Part shown: positions 1-6,389 of the stretch, in pieces
Layout of the letters: every line of letters begins with the position of its first letter
How positions within the stretch are numbered: the stretch's first letter is position 1
NCBI GenBank assembly: GCA_028818385.1
Contig: JAPPNY010000135.1
Location: 1-9,729 of the forward strand
Source: Spirochaetaceae bacterium
GTDB taxonomy: Bacteria; Spirochaetota; Spirochaetia; SZUA-6; Bin103
Reading direction: 5' to 3'
DNA: 9,729 bases
Program-made: the position numbers and the translations under genes
Notes under the pieces: generated by a model
What the model was told of the DNA's origin: nothing
The model's input: only the letters and a program-made list of their open reading frames with translations
Database searches by the model: none

Positions 1-57
1 CCCCCCCCCCCCCCCCCCCCCGCCCGCCCCCCCCCCCGTCCCCCCCCCCCCGCCCCA
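1..57. other. C-homopolymer tract at the window edge
   Basis: The first 56 bases are almost only C, broken by four G and one T, and an A-rich stretch begins at position 57. Nothing like it occurs elsewhere in the window. A tract this long at the very end of a sequence most often reflects a sequencing or assembly artefact, such as G/C homopolymer read ends. I infer an artefact rather than a biological element. Confidence 0.6.
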
Positions 58-294
58 AAATAAATCCCAACGCCCCGGGCGGGGGCGCCGCCCCGGGCCC
101 GCCGCCGCCGAGCCGGCGGACGGCGGGCGTTCCGCAGGCGCCCCCCGCTGCCGGCGCGTGCTCGGCACGCCCGGGCCCGGCACGCGCGTGCTCGGCACGC
201 CCTTCACCAGGATCTCGCGGACGACGATGGCCACGGCCAGCGCGAAACCCGCCGCGGCCAACAGGGAGGCGGGGTCCACGGACCGAGCATACAT
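1..294 (-). CDS. Possible small membrane protein, partial, running off the left edge
   Basis: I do not recognise this family. Reading leftward from an ATG at 294, the frame stays open to the window edge. It begins MYARSVDPASLLAAAGF, and residues about 9-25 form one hydrophobic segment ending in IVVRE, as expected for an N-terminal membrane anchor. After this the sequence becomes Gly/Pro/Arg-rich with a repeated GVPSTR motif and finally runs into poly-glycine encoded by the C tract. The distal half may therefore be artefact or non-coding. No clear ribosome binding site precedes the ATG. The gene would be divergent from the sensor kinase gene at 382 and share its upstream region. The N-terminal anchor is the best support; high GC alone could keep this frame open. 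Confidence 0.3.
   Translation of the reverse strand, partial: MYARSVDPASLLAAAGFALAVAIVVREILVKGVPSTRVPGPGVPSTRRQRGAPAERPPSAGSAAAGPGRRPRPGRWDLFWGGGGGTGGGAGGGGGGGG
155..202. repeat. Two 18-base direct repeats with internal hairpins, 30-base period
   Basis: cgcgtgctcggcacgccc occurs at 155-172 and again at 185-202. Each copy contains the inverted repeat gcgtgc-tcg-gcacgc or a close form of it. On the minus strand the pair encodes the repeated GVPSTR motif of the possible edge gene. The two copies could be a duplicated coding segment or paired hairpins near a transcript end. Confidence 0.6.
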
Positions 295-312
295 CGGACA
301 GGGCGCATGTCC

Positions 313-366
313 GTGAACGGTTAGTGGCCATGCGGTGAATAATTGTGATTCTTTCGTGAATTCCCG
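313..366 (+). promoter_or_regulatory. Five phased direct repeats, candidate OmpR/PhoB-type operator
   Basis: Units beginning GTG start at 313, 324, 335, 345 and 356, at intervals of 11, 11, 10 and 11 bases. Three read GTGAA(C/T), one GTGATT and one GTGGCC. The units from 335 on are AT-rich against a GC-rich background. OmpR-family winged-helix regulators bind direct repeats at about this helical spacing. The downstream gene ends in such a domain, so I infer that it binds here and regulates itself. The array may also serve the divergent frame starting at 294. Confidence 0.5.
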
Positions 367-373
367 GTATGAT
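343..373 (+). promoter_or_regulatory. Candidate promoter of the sensor kinase gene
   Basis: TATGAT at 368-373 matches the -10 consensus at five of six positions. The only -35-like hexamer is TTGTGA at 343-348, with a long 19-base spacer, and it lies inside the GTG repeat array. This would suit a promoter that depends on an activator bound to the array. Transcription would start around 380, so the GTG start at 382 would have almost no leader. This is inferred from pattern only. Confidence 0.35.
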
Positions 374-381
374 CGGCCGCC

Positions 382-2710
382 GTGCGTCCCCGCGACGACC
401 TCCTGCGTGAGAACCAGGCGCTGCGCGAGCGCATCTCCGGGTTGAGCGCGGCCATCCTGCGCATCAATGCCAGCCTCGACGTCGACACCGTGCTGCGCGA
501 GGTCCTGGAGAGCGCCATCGCGCTGACCGGCGCCGCGCGGGGCATGATCACTTCCGGGGACGACGCGATCCTGGATGACGTCGTCACGTCCGGCCTCACC
601 GCCGCCGATCTCCGGCGGCTGGAGGAGTGGGGGCCCGAGGCGCTGCGTTTCTTCGACCACCTGAACGGGCTTCCAGGCCCGGTCCGGCTCCCGAATCTCG
701 CCGCCTACGTGCGCTCGCTCGGCTACACCACGGACCCGGTGATGCCGGCCGAGCTTCCTGGGCACGCCGATACTCCATCGGGACGTGCGGGTCGGCAGCT
801 TCTTCCTCGGCGGGAAGGAAGATGGCCGGGAGTTCACGGACGAGGACGAAGAGGTGCTGGTGCTGTTCGCCTCGCAGGCGGCGGCGGCGATCGTCAACGC
901 GCGCGCGCACCGCGCCGAGCGGCGGGCGCGCGCCGACCTGGAGGCGCTGGTGGAGACCTCGCCGATCGGCGTCGTCGTCATCGATCTGCGCACCGGCCGT
1001 CCGGTGCTGCGCAATCGCGAGGCGCGGCGGATCGTGGAGGGCATGAGCACGACGGGCGTCACGGTGGACCAGCTCAAGGACGTGCTGATCGTGCGGCGCG
1101 CCGACGGTCGCGAAGTAGCGCTCTCCGAGGCCAGCCTGGCCCTGGCGTTGCGGAGCCTGGGGACGGTGCGCGCCGAGGAAGTCGTGCTCTCGGTGCCTGG
1201 CGGGGGCAGCACCACGGTGCTGGTCAACGCCACGCCCATCAGATCGGCGGACGGGGCTGCCGAGTCGCTGGTGGTCACCATGCAGGACATGGCGCCGCTG
1301 CAGGAGCTGGAGCGGTCGCGGGCGGAGTTCCTGGGCCTGGTCAGCCACGAGCTGCGGGCGCCGCTGACCTCGATCAAGGGCTCGGCGGCGACGGTGCTGG
1401 GCGCCTCGCCGGGCCTGGCCCCGGCCGAGATGCTGCAGTTCTTCCGCATCATCGACAATCAGGCCGACCGCATGAGCGGGCTGATCGGCGACCTGCTGGA
1501 CGCCGGGCGCATCGAGACCGGCACGCTCTCGGTGTGCCCGGAGCCGTCGGAGGTGACCGCGCTGGTGGACCAGGCGCGCACCACGTTCCTGAGCGGCGGC
1601 GGCGCGCACCAGGTGCTGCTCGACCTGCCGCCGGACCTGCCGCCGGTGATGGCCGACCGGCGGCGCATCGAGCAGGTGCTGAACAACCTGTTCGCGAACG
1701 CGGCCGCGTACTCCCCGGGCTCCTCGCCGATCCGGGTGGAGGCGCTGCGCGACGGGCTGCAGGTGGCGATCTCGGTCGCGGACGAGGGGCGGGGCGTGCC
1801 GCCGGAACGGCTGCCGCACCTGTTCAGCAAGTTCGCCGGCAACGGCGAGCGGGAGCCGGGCATCGGGTTCGGCCTGGGGCTGTCCATCTGCAAGGGGCTG
1901 GTGGAAGCGCACGGGGGGCGCATCCGTGCCGAGAGCGGCGGAGCCGGCCAGGGGACGCGGGTCACCTTCACGCTGCCGGCGGCGGACGGGGACGAGGCCG
2001 GCATGCCCCCCGACCGTCCGCGGCCCGCCCGGCGGCGGCGCGACGCGGAGCGCATCCTGGTGGTCGACGACGACCCGCAGGCGCTGTACTACGTGCGCAA
2101 CGCGCTCTCCGCGGCCGGCTATGCCCCGGTCGTCACGGGCGACCACCGGGACGTGTCCCGCCTGATCCGCACGGAGAAGCCGCGGCTAGTGCTGCTGGAC
2201 CTGATGCTGTCCGGGACCGACGGCATCGAGCTGATGGAGCGGGTTCCGGAACTGGCCGACCAGCCGGTGATCTTCATCTCCGGGTACGGCCGCGACGAGA
2301 CGATCGCGCGTGCGCTGGAGACCGGCGCCGCCGACTACATCGTCAAGCCGTTCTCATCGACGGAGCTGACGGCGCGCGTGCGCGCGGCCCTGCGGGCGCG
2401 GGCGGAACCCGAACCGTTCGTGACCGGGGACCTGGCCATCCACTACGAGCGGCGCCAGGTGACCGTGGCCGGCCGGCCGGTGCGGCTGACGGCCACCGAG
2501 TACGAGTTGCTGCGCGTCCTGTCGCTCAACGCGGGACGGGTGACGACCTGCGCCACGCTGCTGCGGCAGGTGTGGGGCCGCGCGGAAACCGACGACACGG
2601 AGCTGGTGCGCACCTTCGTCAAGAAGCTCCGCCGCCGCCTGGGCGACGACGCGGCCAACCCGGCCTACATCCTGACCGAGCGCGGCGTCGGCTACCGCAT
2701 GCCCGGCTGA
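382..2710 (+). pseudogene. Hybrid sensor histidine kinase fused to an OmpR-type response regulator, frameshifted
   Basis: With one base removed near 750 this encodes about 775 residues: a GAF-like domain (25-180), a PAS-like segment (190-305), HisKA with the H-box in LVSHELRAPLTSIKG (His322), HATPase_c with N439 in the N-box plus DEGRGVPP and GFGLGLSI, a receiver domain (553-665; acidic DDD, phospho-acceptor Asp606 in LLDLML, Lys655 in IVKPF), and an OmpR/PhoB-like winged helix ending in ERGVGYRMPG. Such proteins normally sense a signal, phosphorylate the receiver and control transcription; here all steps sit in one chain. There is no transmembrane segment, so it should be cytoplasmic. The first frame runs GTG 382 to about 750 and ends in VMPA; the next frame resumes with SFLGTPILHRDVRVG, a normal GAF sequence. 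The rest is open for 1.9 kb, so the shift is recent or a sequencing error. A GTG at 785 could start a 641-residue form lacking most of GAF. Confidence 0.85.
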
Positions 2711-2716
2711 CGCCGC

Positions 2717-3139
2717 TCAGTGGCCGTTGCGCTCGACCGGCTCCACCGCCATCGCCGCCGGCGCGGCCAGCTCGCGCGGCTGCCGCCGCTCGGCCTCTTC
2801 GGAGGCCAGCCCCCGTTCCAGCGCCGCGCGCGCGGCGGTCATCAGCGACACGCCGCCGCGCCGGGCGGCCTCTTCCAGCCGCTCGCTCAGCTCCGGCGCG
2901 ACCGCGATGCGCAGATCCTCGTGCCCGGTGGGCAGGGTCCCCGCCTCGATCCGGGCGACCCGCTCCGCGGCGGTGCGCAGCGTCGCGTAGGCGGCCGTGT
3001 CCTCCTGCAGCATGTCGTCGACCCGGCGCCGCAGTCCGGCGCCCTGCAGCAGCGCCAGCGCCACCAGGCCGGCCAGCGCCGCCACCGCGACGATCACGAT
3101 CGTTTCGGCGGTCAGCAGGTTCGTCAGTTCAGTGGGCAT
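2717..3139 (-). CDS. Membrane-anchored ribbon-helix-helix-like protein
   Basis: I do not recognise a named family. The 140-residue protein has a short N-terminus, one clear transmembrane segment (about 13-32), a basic GLRRRV stop and a charged helical linker. Residues 76-112 (LRIAVAPELSERLEEAARRG onward, ending in AALERGLA) match the strand-helix-helix pattern of CopG/MetJ-type domains, including the common SERLEEAARR helix start. The tail is Pro/Ala-rich. Such domains usually dimerise and bind DNA or an antitoxin partner; being tethered to the membrane is unusual. The ATG at 3139 has GGGAGG seven bases upstream. The gene converges on the sensor kinase gene with a gap of six bases, and no terminator is visible between them. 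The domain call rests on pattern alone. Confidence 0.7.
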   Translation of the reverse strand: MPTELTNLLTAETIVIVAVAALAGLVALALLQGAGLRRRVDDMLQEDTAAYATLRTAAERVARIEAGTLPTGHEDLRIAVAPELSERLEEAARRGGVSLMTAARAALERGLASEEAERRQPRELAAPAAMAVEPVERNGH

Positions 3140-3157
3140 GGCAGCCTCCCTTCAAGC

Positions 3158-3198
3158 GCGCCCCTGCATGATCGGGGCGCAACGCCACGCCCTATATA
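3158..3198 (-). promoter_or_regulatory. Candidate -10 element and 5'-leader inverted repeat
   Basis: TATATA at 3193-3198, read on the minus strand, is the only AT-rich hexamer in the leader and could be the -10 of the gene starting at 3139. No convincing -35 is seen. Between it and the ribosome binding site lies a perfect 7-base inverted repeat, gcgcccc (3158-3164) and ggggcgc (3174-3180), with a 9-base loop. It could be an operator or an RNA hairpin. Confidence 0.35.
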
Positions 3199-3253
3199 TC
3201 GGCGGCCGGCGCCCTGACGGTGAGTCGGGACCCGGACGCGCCGGACGGGGCCG

Positions 3254-3459
3254 TCAGACCGGGGCGCCGGCCTGGCGCAGCCGAGCTTCGAGCTCGGCCA
3301 CGCGCGCCTCGGCCGCCTGCGGATCGCCCTCCCGGTAGTAGATAAACAGATTGCCGGAGACGTACACGTCCGGGCGGTCGCGGAAGTGACAGCGCAACGC
3401 GTCGACGGCGTAGGCCAGCGGGGTGCGCTGGTGATCGGTCTCCGCGATGGGTTGGCCGC
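3254..3459 (-). pseudogene. Uma2 family endonuclease remnant (copy 1), internal and 5' deletions
   Basis: The frame reads GQPIAETDHQRTPLAYAVDA and continues through VYVSGNLFIYYREGDPQA, then jumps directly to the family's C-terminal AEARVAELEARLRQAG and a TGA at 3256-3254. Compared with the intact copy at 7344-8063, about 145 central codons are missing, including the predicted catalytic Asp, Glu and Lys. The first 19 codons and the start are also gone. The internal deletion keeps the frame, and its junction lies at ccgcctgcgg, which resembles a near-identical motif at each end of the lost segment in the intact copy. At the 5' side, cacgcttcaa (3459-3468) equals the outer end of the Uma2 leader, which suggests that the leader was deleted too. 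It is non-functional as a nuclease. Confidence 0.85.
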
Positions 3460-3504
3460 ACGCTTCAACCGCATGGTGGCGAAAACCGAACTGCGTAGAC
3501 TCGG

Positions 3505-4338
3505 TCAGTGCGCGTGCATGGACTCCGGGGTCAGTTCGTACCAGAACACCTCGCCCGCATCGACTCTGTGCCGAATACGGTCGTCCCGGCGCACTCCCGC
3601 TACCACCGCGTGGCTGCGGCGGCCGGTAAACGTCGCGAGCAACCCGGCATTGCGGATCGCCCTCGCGGTGTCCCTGCCGTTGACGGTCCAGGAGGCTTCC
3701 ACGGCGACGTACTGGAGATCGCCTTCGCGGTCGGTCGCCTCGAAGATCAGATCGGCTTGGTGGAAGCTGCGAAGCTCGTTGGCGGCGATGCCGGTCGTGT
3801 CGACGGCATCCGAGAGGCTCGCGAGCTCGGTGCCGGTCAGTGATCTGCGGTAGTGCAGTCCGACGTCCCGCGCGATCAGGCCCGCTTCCTTGCCGGCGAC
3901 GTCGCCGGCGCGCGCACCCTTGAGCATTCCAAGGTCGTCGATGGCCCGGCCAAGGAGTACTTCCACACGTCCCAGGCGCTGGTCCTGACGGTCGAGCCGT
4001 TGCTCCATGGCGTCGGACCGCTGCTCCAATCCGTCGAACCGCTGCTCCAGACCGTCGAACCGCTGCTCCAAACCGTCAAACCGTTGCTCCAAACCGTCGA
4101 ACCGCTGCTCCAATCCGTCGAACCGCTGCTCAAAACTGTCAAACCGCTGCTCGGTGGCGGCCTGGAACCGCCTGGTCTGTTCCGCGACCTCCTGCACCCG
4201 CGCGGCAAGGTCCGCGAGCTGCTCCGGCAGGCGCAGCACCGCCGGCGGCAGGAGCCGCGCACGCAGGGCGTCCAGCCATTGCGGATGCTCGTCCAGCACT
4301 CGGACCAGATCCTGTATCGTATCGATGGTGTAGGTCAT
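3505..4338 (-). CDS. Coiled-coil protein with C-terminal PD-(D/E)XK nuclease-like domain
   Basis: The protein has 277 residues. Residues 1-50 are a helical head (MTYTIDTIQDLVRVLDEHPQ), residues 62-123 are nine heptads of the type EQRFDGL, a long coiled coil, and residues 145-270 are a mixed alpha/beta domain. The motifs QADLIFEAT (Asp196) and VAVEAS (Glu214-x-Ser216) fit a PD-(D/E)XK active site, although a final Lys is not obvious. Proteins of this layout are common hypothetical genes in accessory regions beside Uma2 and Rpn genes; substrate and role are unknown. The ATG at 4338 was chosen because the conserved MTYTID head starts there and GAGAG lies just upstream. The frame stays open far upstream to 4962, but that part is a shadow of the Uma2 gene. 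The coiled coil suggests oligomers. Confidence 0.75.
   Translation of the reverse strand: MTYTIDTIQDLVRVLDEHPQWLDALRARLLPPAVLRLPEQLADLAARVQEVAEQTRRFQAATEQRFDSFEQRFDGLEQRFDGLEQRFDGLEQRFDGLEQRFDGLEQRSDAMEQRLDRQDQRLGRVEVLLGRAIDDLGMLKGARAGDVAGKEAGLIARDVGLHYRRSLTGTELASLSDAVDTTGIAANELRSFHQADLIFEATDREGDLQYVAVEASWTVNGRDTARAIRNAGLLATFTGRRSHAVVAGVRRDDRIRHRVDAGEVFWYELTPESMHAH
3997..4143. repeat. Seven tandem 21-base units encoding the heptads
   Basis: Seven consecutive 21-base units, each starting ccg(c/t)tgctc, run from 3997 to 4143, with a partial eighth after them. They differ at one to six positions and encode EQRFDGL-type heptads on the minus strand. Unit number could change by slippage without breaking the frame. 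Confidence 0.9.
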
Positions 4339-4393
4339 TTCTCTCGGAGCACCGAACCATAACACGGGGTGCGGTGCCGCCCGCTTGAAGACA

Positions 4394-4599
4394 TCGTCGC
4401 CACGAATTCCTCCCTGGTGCGGCGGTGGGCCGCAATCGTCACCCTCCCGGGGGAGCGCGCCTCGATGGTGATTACGCGCGTTGTATCCGTGACGCTTCAG
4501 GCGGTGCGTGAAGGGGTCGCTTCTGAAGTGCCGTTGGCCGGCCGGCGACAGGTAGCCGAGGGCTCCTGCGCCGGCGTGTTCATTCCTTCTTCGCGGCGC
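4394..4599. repeat. 206-base dispersed repeat, copy R1
   Basis: This stretch matches 8164-8369 along its whole length with scattered substitutions and small indels. The best-conserved part is the end from ggtcgcttctgaagtg to tcgcggcgc. It contains the distal tail of the Uma2 gene at 4497-5228 and the upstream region of the gene starting at 4338. One minus-strand frame contains GALGYLSPAGQ, which faintly recalls the GYLSP motif near the end of IS3-type transposases, but this is too short to call. Confidence 0.85.
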
Positions 4600-5228
4600 A
4601 GCCGGGCTTCGAGCTCGGCCACGCGCGACTCCGCTTCGGGAAGATTCCGCAGGTCCCGTCCGGTCTGCGGATCGTGAAAACGCAGCCCCCGCTCGCGGAG
4701 CCGCAGCTCCAGGCCGAGCACGGCGCTCGCCAGCACGCGCGTGCCGTCGGCCAGCTCGCGTGCCGGCAACGGCCGATACGCCCCCGCCACCAGTTCCAGC
4801 CCCTGCAGCGGCGGCTCCAGGTAGTCGTCGGTCGGGTCGAACTGCCAGTACTCGCGCACGCCCAGCGAGCGGTACAGCTCCCGCTTGATCACCTGGTCTT
4901 CGTGGCGCGTTGAGCGCGAGGTGATCTCCAGCACGAAGTCCGGGCCTTTCGGCTCGTCCCACAGCCGGTACGTCGAGCGGTCGGCACTGTCCGCGCCCAC
5001 AACCACGAAGACGTCGGGCGCCACCACCGCCTGCGGATCGCCCTCCCGGTAGTAGATGAACAGGTTGCCGGACACGTACACGTCCGGGCGGTCGAGGAAG
5101 TGACAGCGCAACGCGTCGACGGCGTAGGCCAGCGGGGTGCGCTGGTGATCGGTCTCCGCGATGGGTTGGCCGTCGGACGACGGATACTCAACCTCGGCGG
5201 GAACCGAGGGCAGGCTCGAGCGTGCCAT
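4497..5228 (-). CDS. Uma2 family PD-(D/E)XK endonuclease (copy 2)
   Basis: This is a 243-residue member of the Uma2 family (PF05685), restriction-endonuclease-fold proteins often present in many copies per genome and of uncertain biological role. Visible motifs are AETDHQRTP near the N-terminus, VVAPDVFVV (predicted catalytic Asp), DFVLEITSRST (Glu) and D-x3-KRELYRSLGVREYWQFDP (Lys), followed by a beta-rich part and a short helical tail, VAELEARLR. It is nearly identical to the copy at 7344-8063, but it lacks 13 codons in the helical tail, and its last roughly 30 residues (EEGMNTPAQEPSATCRR onward) come from repeat R1, so the C-terminus is a read-through. The ATG at 5228 follows an AGGA; the strong GGGGGAG seen in the sister leaders has been lost. 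The downstream gene starts at 4338. Confidence 0.93.
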   Translation of the reverse strand: MARSSLPSVPAEVEYPSSDGQPIAETDHQRTPLAYAVDALRCHFLDRPDVYVSGNLFIYYREGDPQAVVAPDVFVVVGADSADRSTYRLWDEPKGPDFVLEITSRSTRHEDQVIKRELYRSLGVREYWQFDPTDDYLEPPLQGLELVAGAYRPLPARELADGTRVLASAVLGLELRLRERGLRFHDPQTGRDLRNLPEAESRVAELEARLRREEGMNTPAQEPSATCRRPANGTSEATPSRTA

Positions 5229-5333
5229 GGGCCATCCTACGCATCACGGCAGGGTACCACGGAGGGCGGTGTGCGGTCGGTTGCGTTCCGTATCCTGGTA
5301 ACGCTCCCGCCGACGCCCGCGCTTCAAAGGGGC
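5229..5333 (-). promoter_or_regulatory. Uma2 leader, copy A
   Basis: The roughly 105 bases upstream of this Uma2 gene match those before the genes at 6196 and 8063, sharing gggcggtgtgcg-like and cctggtaacgctcccgc motifs and ending at cgcgcttcaaa. Copy A has diverged most next to the start codon. It presumably carries the promoter, but no convincing -35/-10 pair is visible. Confidence 0.7.
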
Positions 5334-5355
5334 GGCGAAGCTCGGGAGGGCTTCT

Positions 5356-6005
5356 CTACGTGTCGCCGTCCTCCGCAGCGTCGAGTTGTCGCTTGAACCT
5401 CCGAAAGGCGGCTTCGTCAATGCCGGTGGCCGCTTCGATGATCGGCCAAGAAAGATCCCGTTCCAGCAATCCCTCGATGGTTCGAATCTGTCCTTCCAGC
5501 TTTCCTTCCAGGCGACCTTCCAGCTTTCCTTCCCGGTGACCTTCCTGGCGCCCCTCCTGGCGACCTTCCCGACGGCCTCGTTCGATCAGTTGCTCCACGT
5601 AGTTCATCACGTCTCCCCCGCGACCCGGAACGTTACGCCGCAGCGCATCGACGAATACCGAGCGATACTCGTCGGGCTGCGTGGCCAGCACGTACTCGAC
5701 GTGCTTGGTCACCGCATCGAATCCCATCGCACGGTACAGCTCTCCCATCAGCCGCGTCGCCGACTCCAGCAGGTCCTCGCGCGCCTGCCGGAACGCGGCC
5801 ATCATCGCCACCTGCGCCAGCCGCGCGGCCAGCCCCCCCGGCACCGAGTCCGGGCTCTGCCGCGTCTGGTCGATCAGCACATGCTCGAACCGCGGCACCC
5901 AACGCCACTCCGGCGCCACATCGGCGAACAGCGCGGCGAACTCCCGTTCGTGCTGCCATGGCTGGGCTCCCTGATAGAGTACCAGCGGCACGATCAGCGG
6001 CAACC
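5356..6005 (-). pseudogene. Rpn-family (PF04754-type) nuclease/transposase-like gene, C-terminal part only
   Basis: About 216 residues are readable, from RLPLIVPLVLYQGAQPW through EFAALFADVAPEW, ending in LSWPIIEAATGIDEAAFRRF and a TAG at 5358-5356. These are hallmarks of the C-terminal two thirds of Rpn-type proteins (YhgA-like, Transposase_31), which promote recombination in the E. coli examples. The N-terminal PD-(D/E)XK half, which holds the active site in this family, is absent. The sequence joins directly, out of frame, to a Uma2 N-terminal remnant at 6006. The first in-frame start candidate, TTG at 6003, lies inside the conserved LPLIVP core, so no genuine start remains. Residues 142-171 form charged (R/K/Q)EG(R/K)-type repeats usual for the family. 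Probably inactive. Confidence 0.85.
5491..5580. repeat. 12-base tandem repeats encoding EG(R/K)x units
   Basis: Imperfect 12-base units encode GRREGRQEGRQEGHREGK and then LEGRLEGKLEG. The plus strand here is strikingly pyrimidine-rich (cttcc motifs) and the minus strand purine-rich. Such repeats are common near the C-terminus of Rpn-type proteins. Confidence 0.75.
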
Positions 6006-6196
6006 GGATCGCCCTCCCGGTAGTAGATGAACAGGTTGCCGGACACGTACACGTCGGAGCGGTCCCGGAAGTGGTAGCGCAGCGCCTCGACGGCGTAGGT
6101 CAGCGGGGTGCGCTGGTGATCGGTCTCCGCGATGGGTTGGCCGTCGGACGACGGATACTCAACCCGGGCGGGAGCCGGCAGGCTTGAGCGTGCCAT
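6006..6196 (-). pseudogene. Uma2 family endonuclease remnant (copy 3), N-terminal 64 codons
   Basis: The frame starts at an ATG at 6196 with MARSSLPAPARVEYPSSDGQ and follows the intact Uma2 proteins to YYREGDP, then passes out of frame into Rpn sequence. None of the predicted catalytic residues (Asp72, Glu101, Lys115 in the intact copy) remain. The leader is intact, with GGGGGAG eight bases before the ATG, so the fragment could still be transcribed and translated into a chimeric 187-residue product ending at 5633. That product would carry a meaningless second half. The break comes within a few bases of the internal break in copy 1. Confidence 0.88.
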
Positions 6197-6315
6197 GGGC
6201 CATTCTCCCCCTCACGGCAAGGTATCACGGCGGGCGGTGTGCGGTCGGTTTCGTTCACGCCCTGGTAACGCTCCCGCCGGCGCCCACGCTTCAAGGGGCC
6301 GCGAAGCGAAGATCC
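6197..6315 (-). promoter_or_regulatory. Uma2 leader, copy B
   Basis: This leader matches copy C (8064-8161) closely, including the strong ribosome binding site GGGGGAG, the gtgatacct segment and cctggtaacgctcccgccgg. It ends at cgcccacgcttcaagggg. Similarity to the partial copy D at 8499-8583 continues through gcgaagatccacggtg. Confidence 0.7.
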
Positions 6316-6358
6316 ACGGTGTCGACGCCCCCTGGGCTCGACCACCGGGGAGCGTCCA

Positions 6359-6376
6359 GCTACCTGACGATCACGG
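6359..6376. repeat. 18-base repeat shared with the end of the Uma2 gene
   Basis: gctacctgacgatcacgg is identical to 7332-7349, where it contains the stop codon of the intact Uma2 gene. Here no Uma2 coding sequence adjoins it, so it may be the last scrap of another lost Uma2 copy or a recombination scar just below the DUF1640-like pair. Confidence 0.7.
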
Positions 6377-6389
6377 GAATCGCCGGAGG

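Noticed and set aside
596..2146. A 516-codon minus-strand frame opposite the sensor kinase gene
   Set aside because: It is rich in Arg, Ala and Gln with no domain pattern, and lies exactly opposite a gene with clear catalytic motifs. High GC keeps antisense frames open.
382..3171. A 929-codon plus-strand frame read without correction as one protein
   Set aside because: Only the first 123 or so codons look like a real protein. After about 750 the frame gives Ala/Gly/Arg/Pro-rich sequence without domains, while the next frame carries all kinase and regulator motifs.
3853..4362. A plus-strand frame with repeated LLQTVEP units
   Set aside because: It is the antisense reading of the 21-base heptad repeats of the coiled-coil gene; no start signal or family match.
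4394..4599. Repeat R1 as part of an IS3-type transposase gene, based on a GALGYLSPAGQ reading
   Set aside because: The resemblance is only a few residues, no DDE motifs are present around it, and copy R2 does not preserve a longer frame.
4339..4962. Upstream extension of the coiled-coil gene to 4962
   Set aside because: This part lies opposite the Uma2 frame and repeat R1 and has shadow composition. The conserved MTYTID start at 4338 fits the family better.
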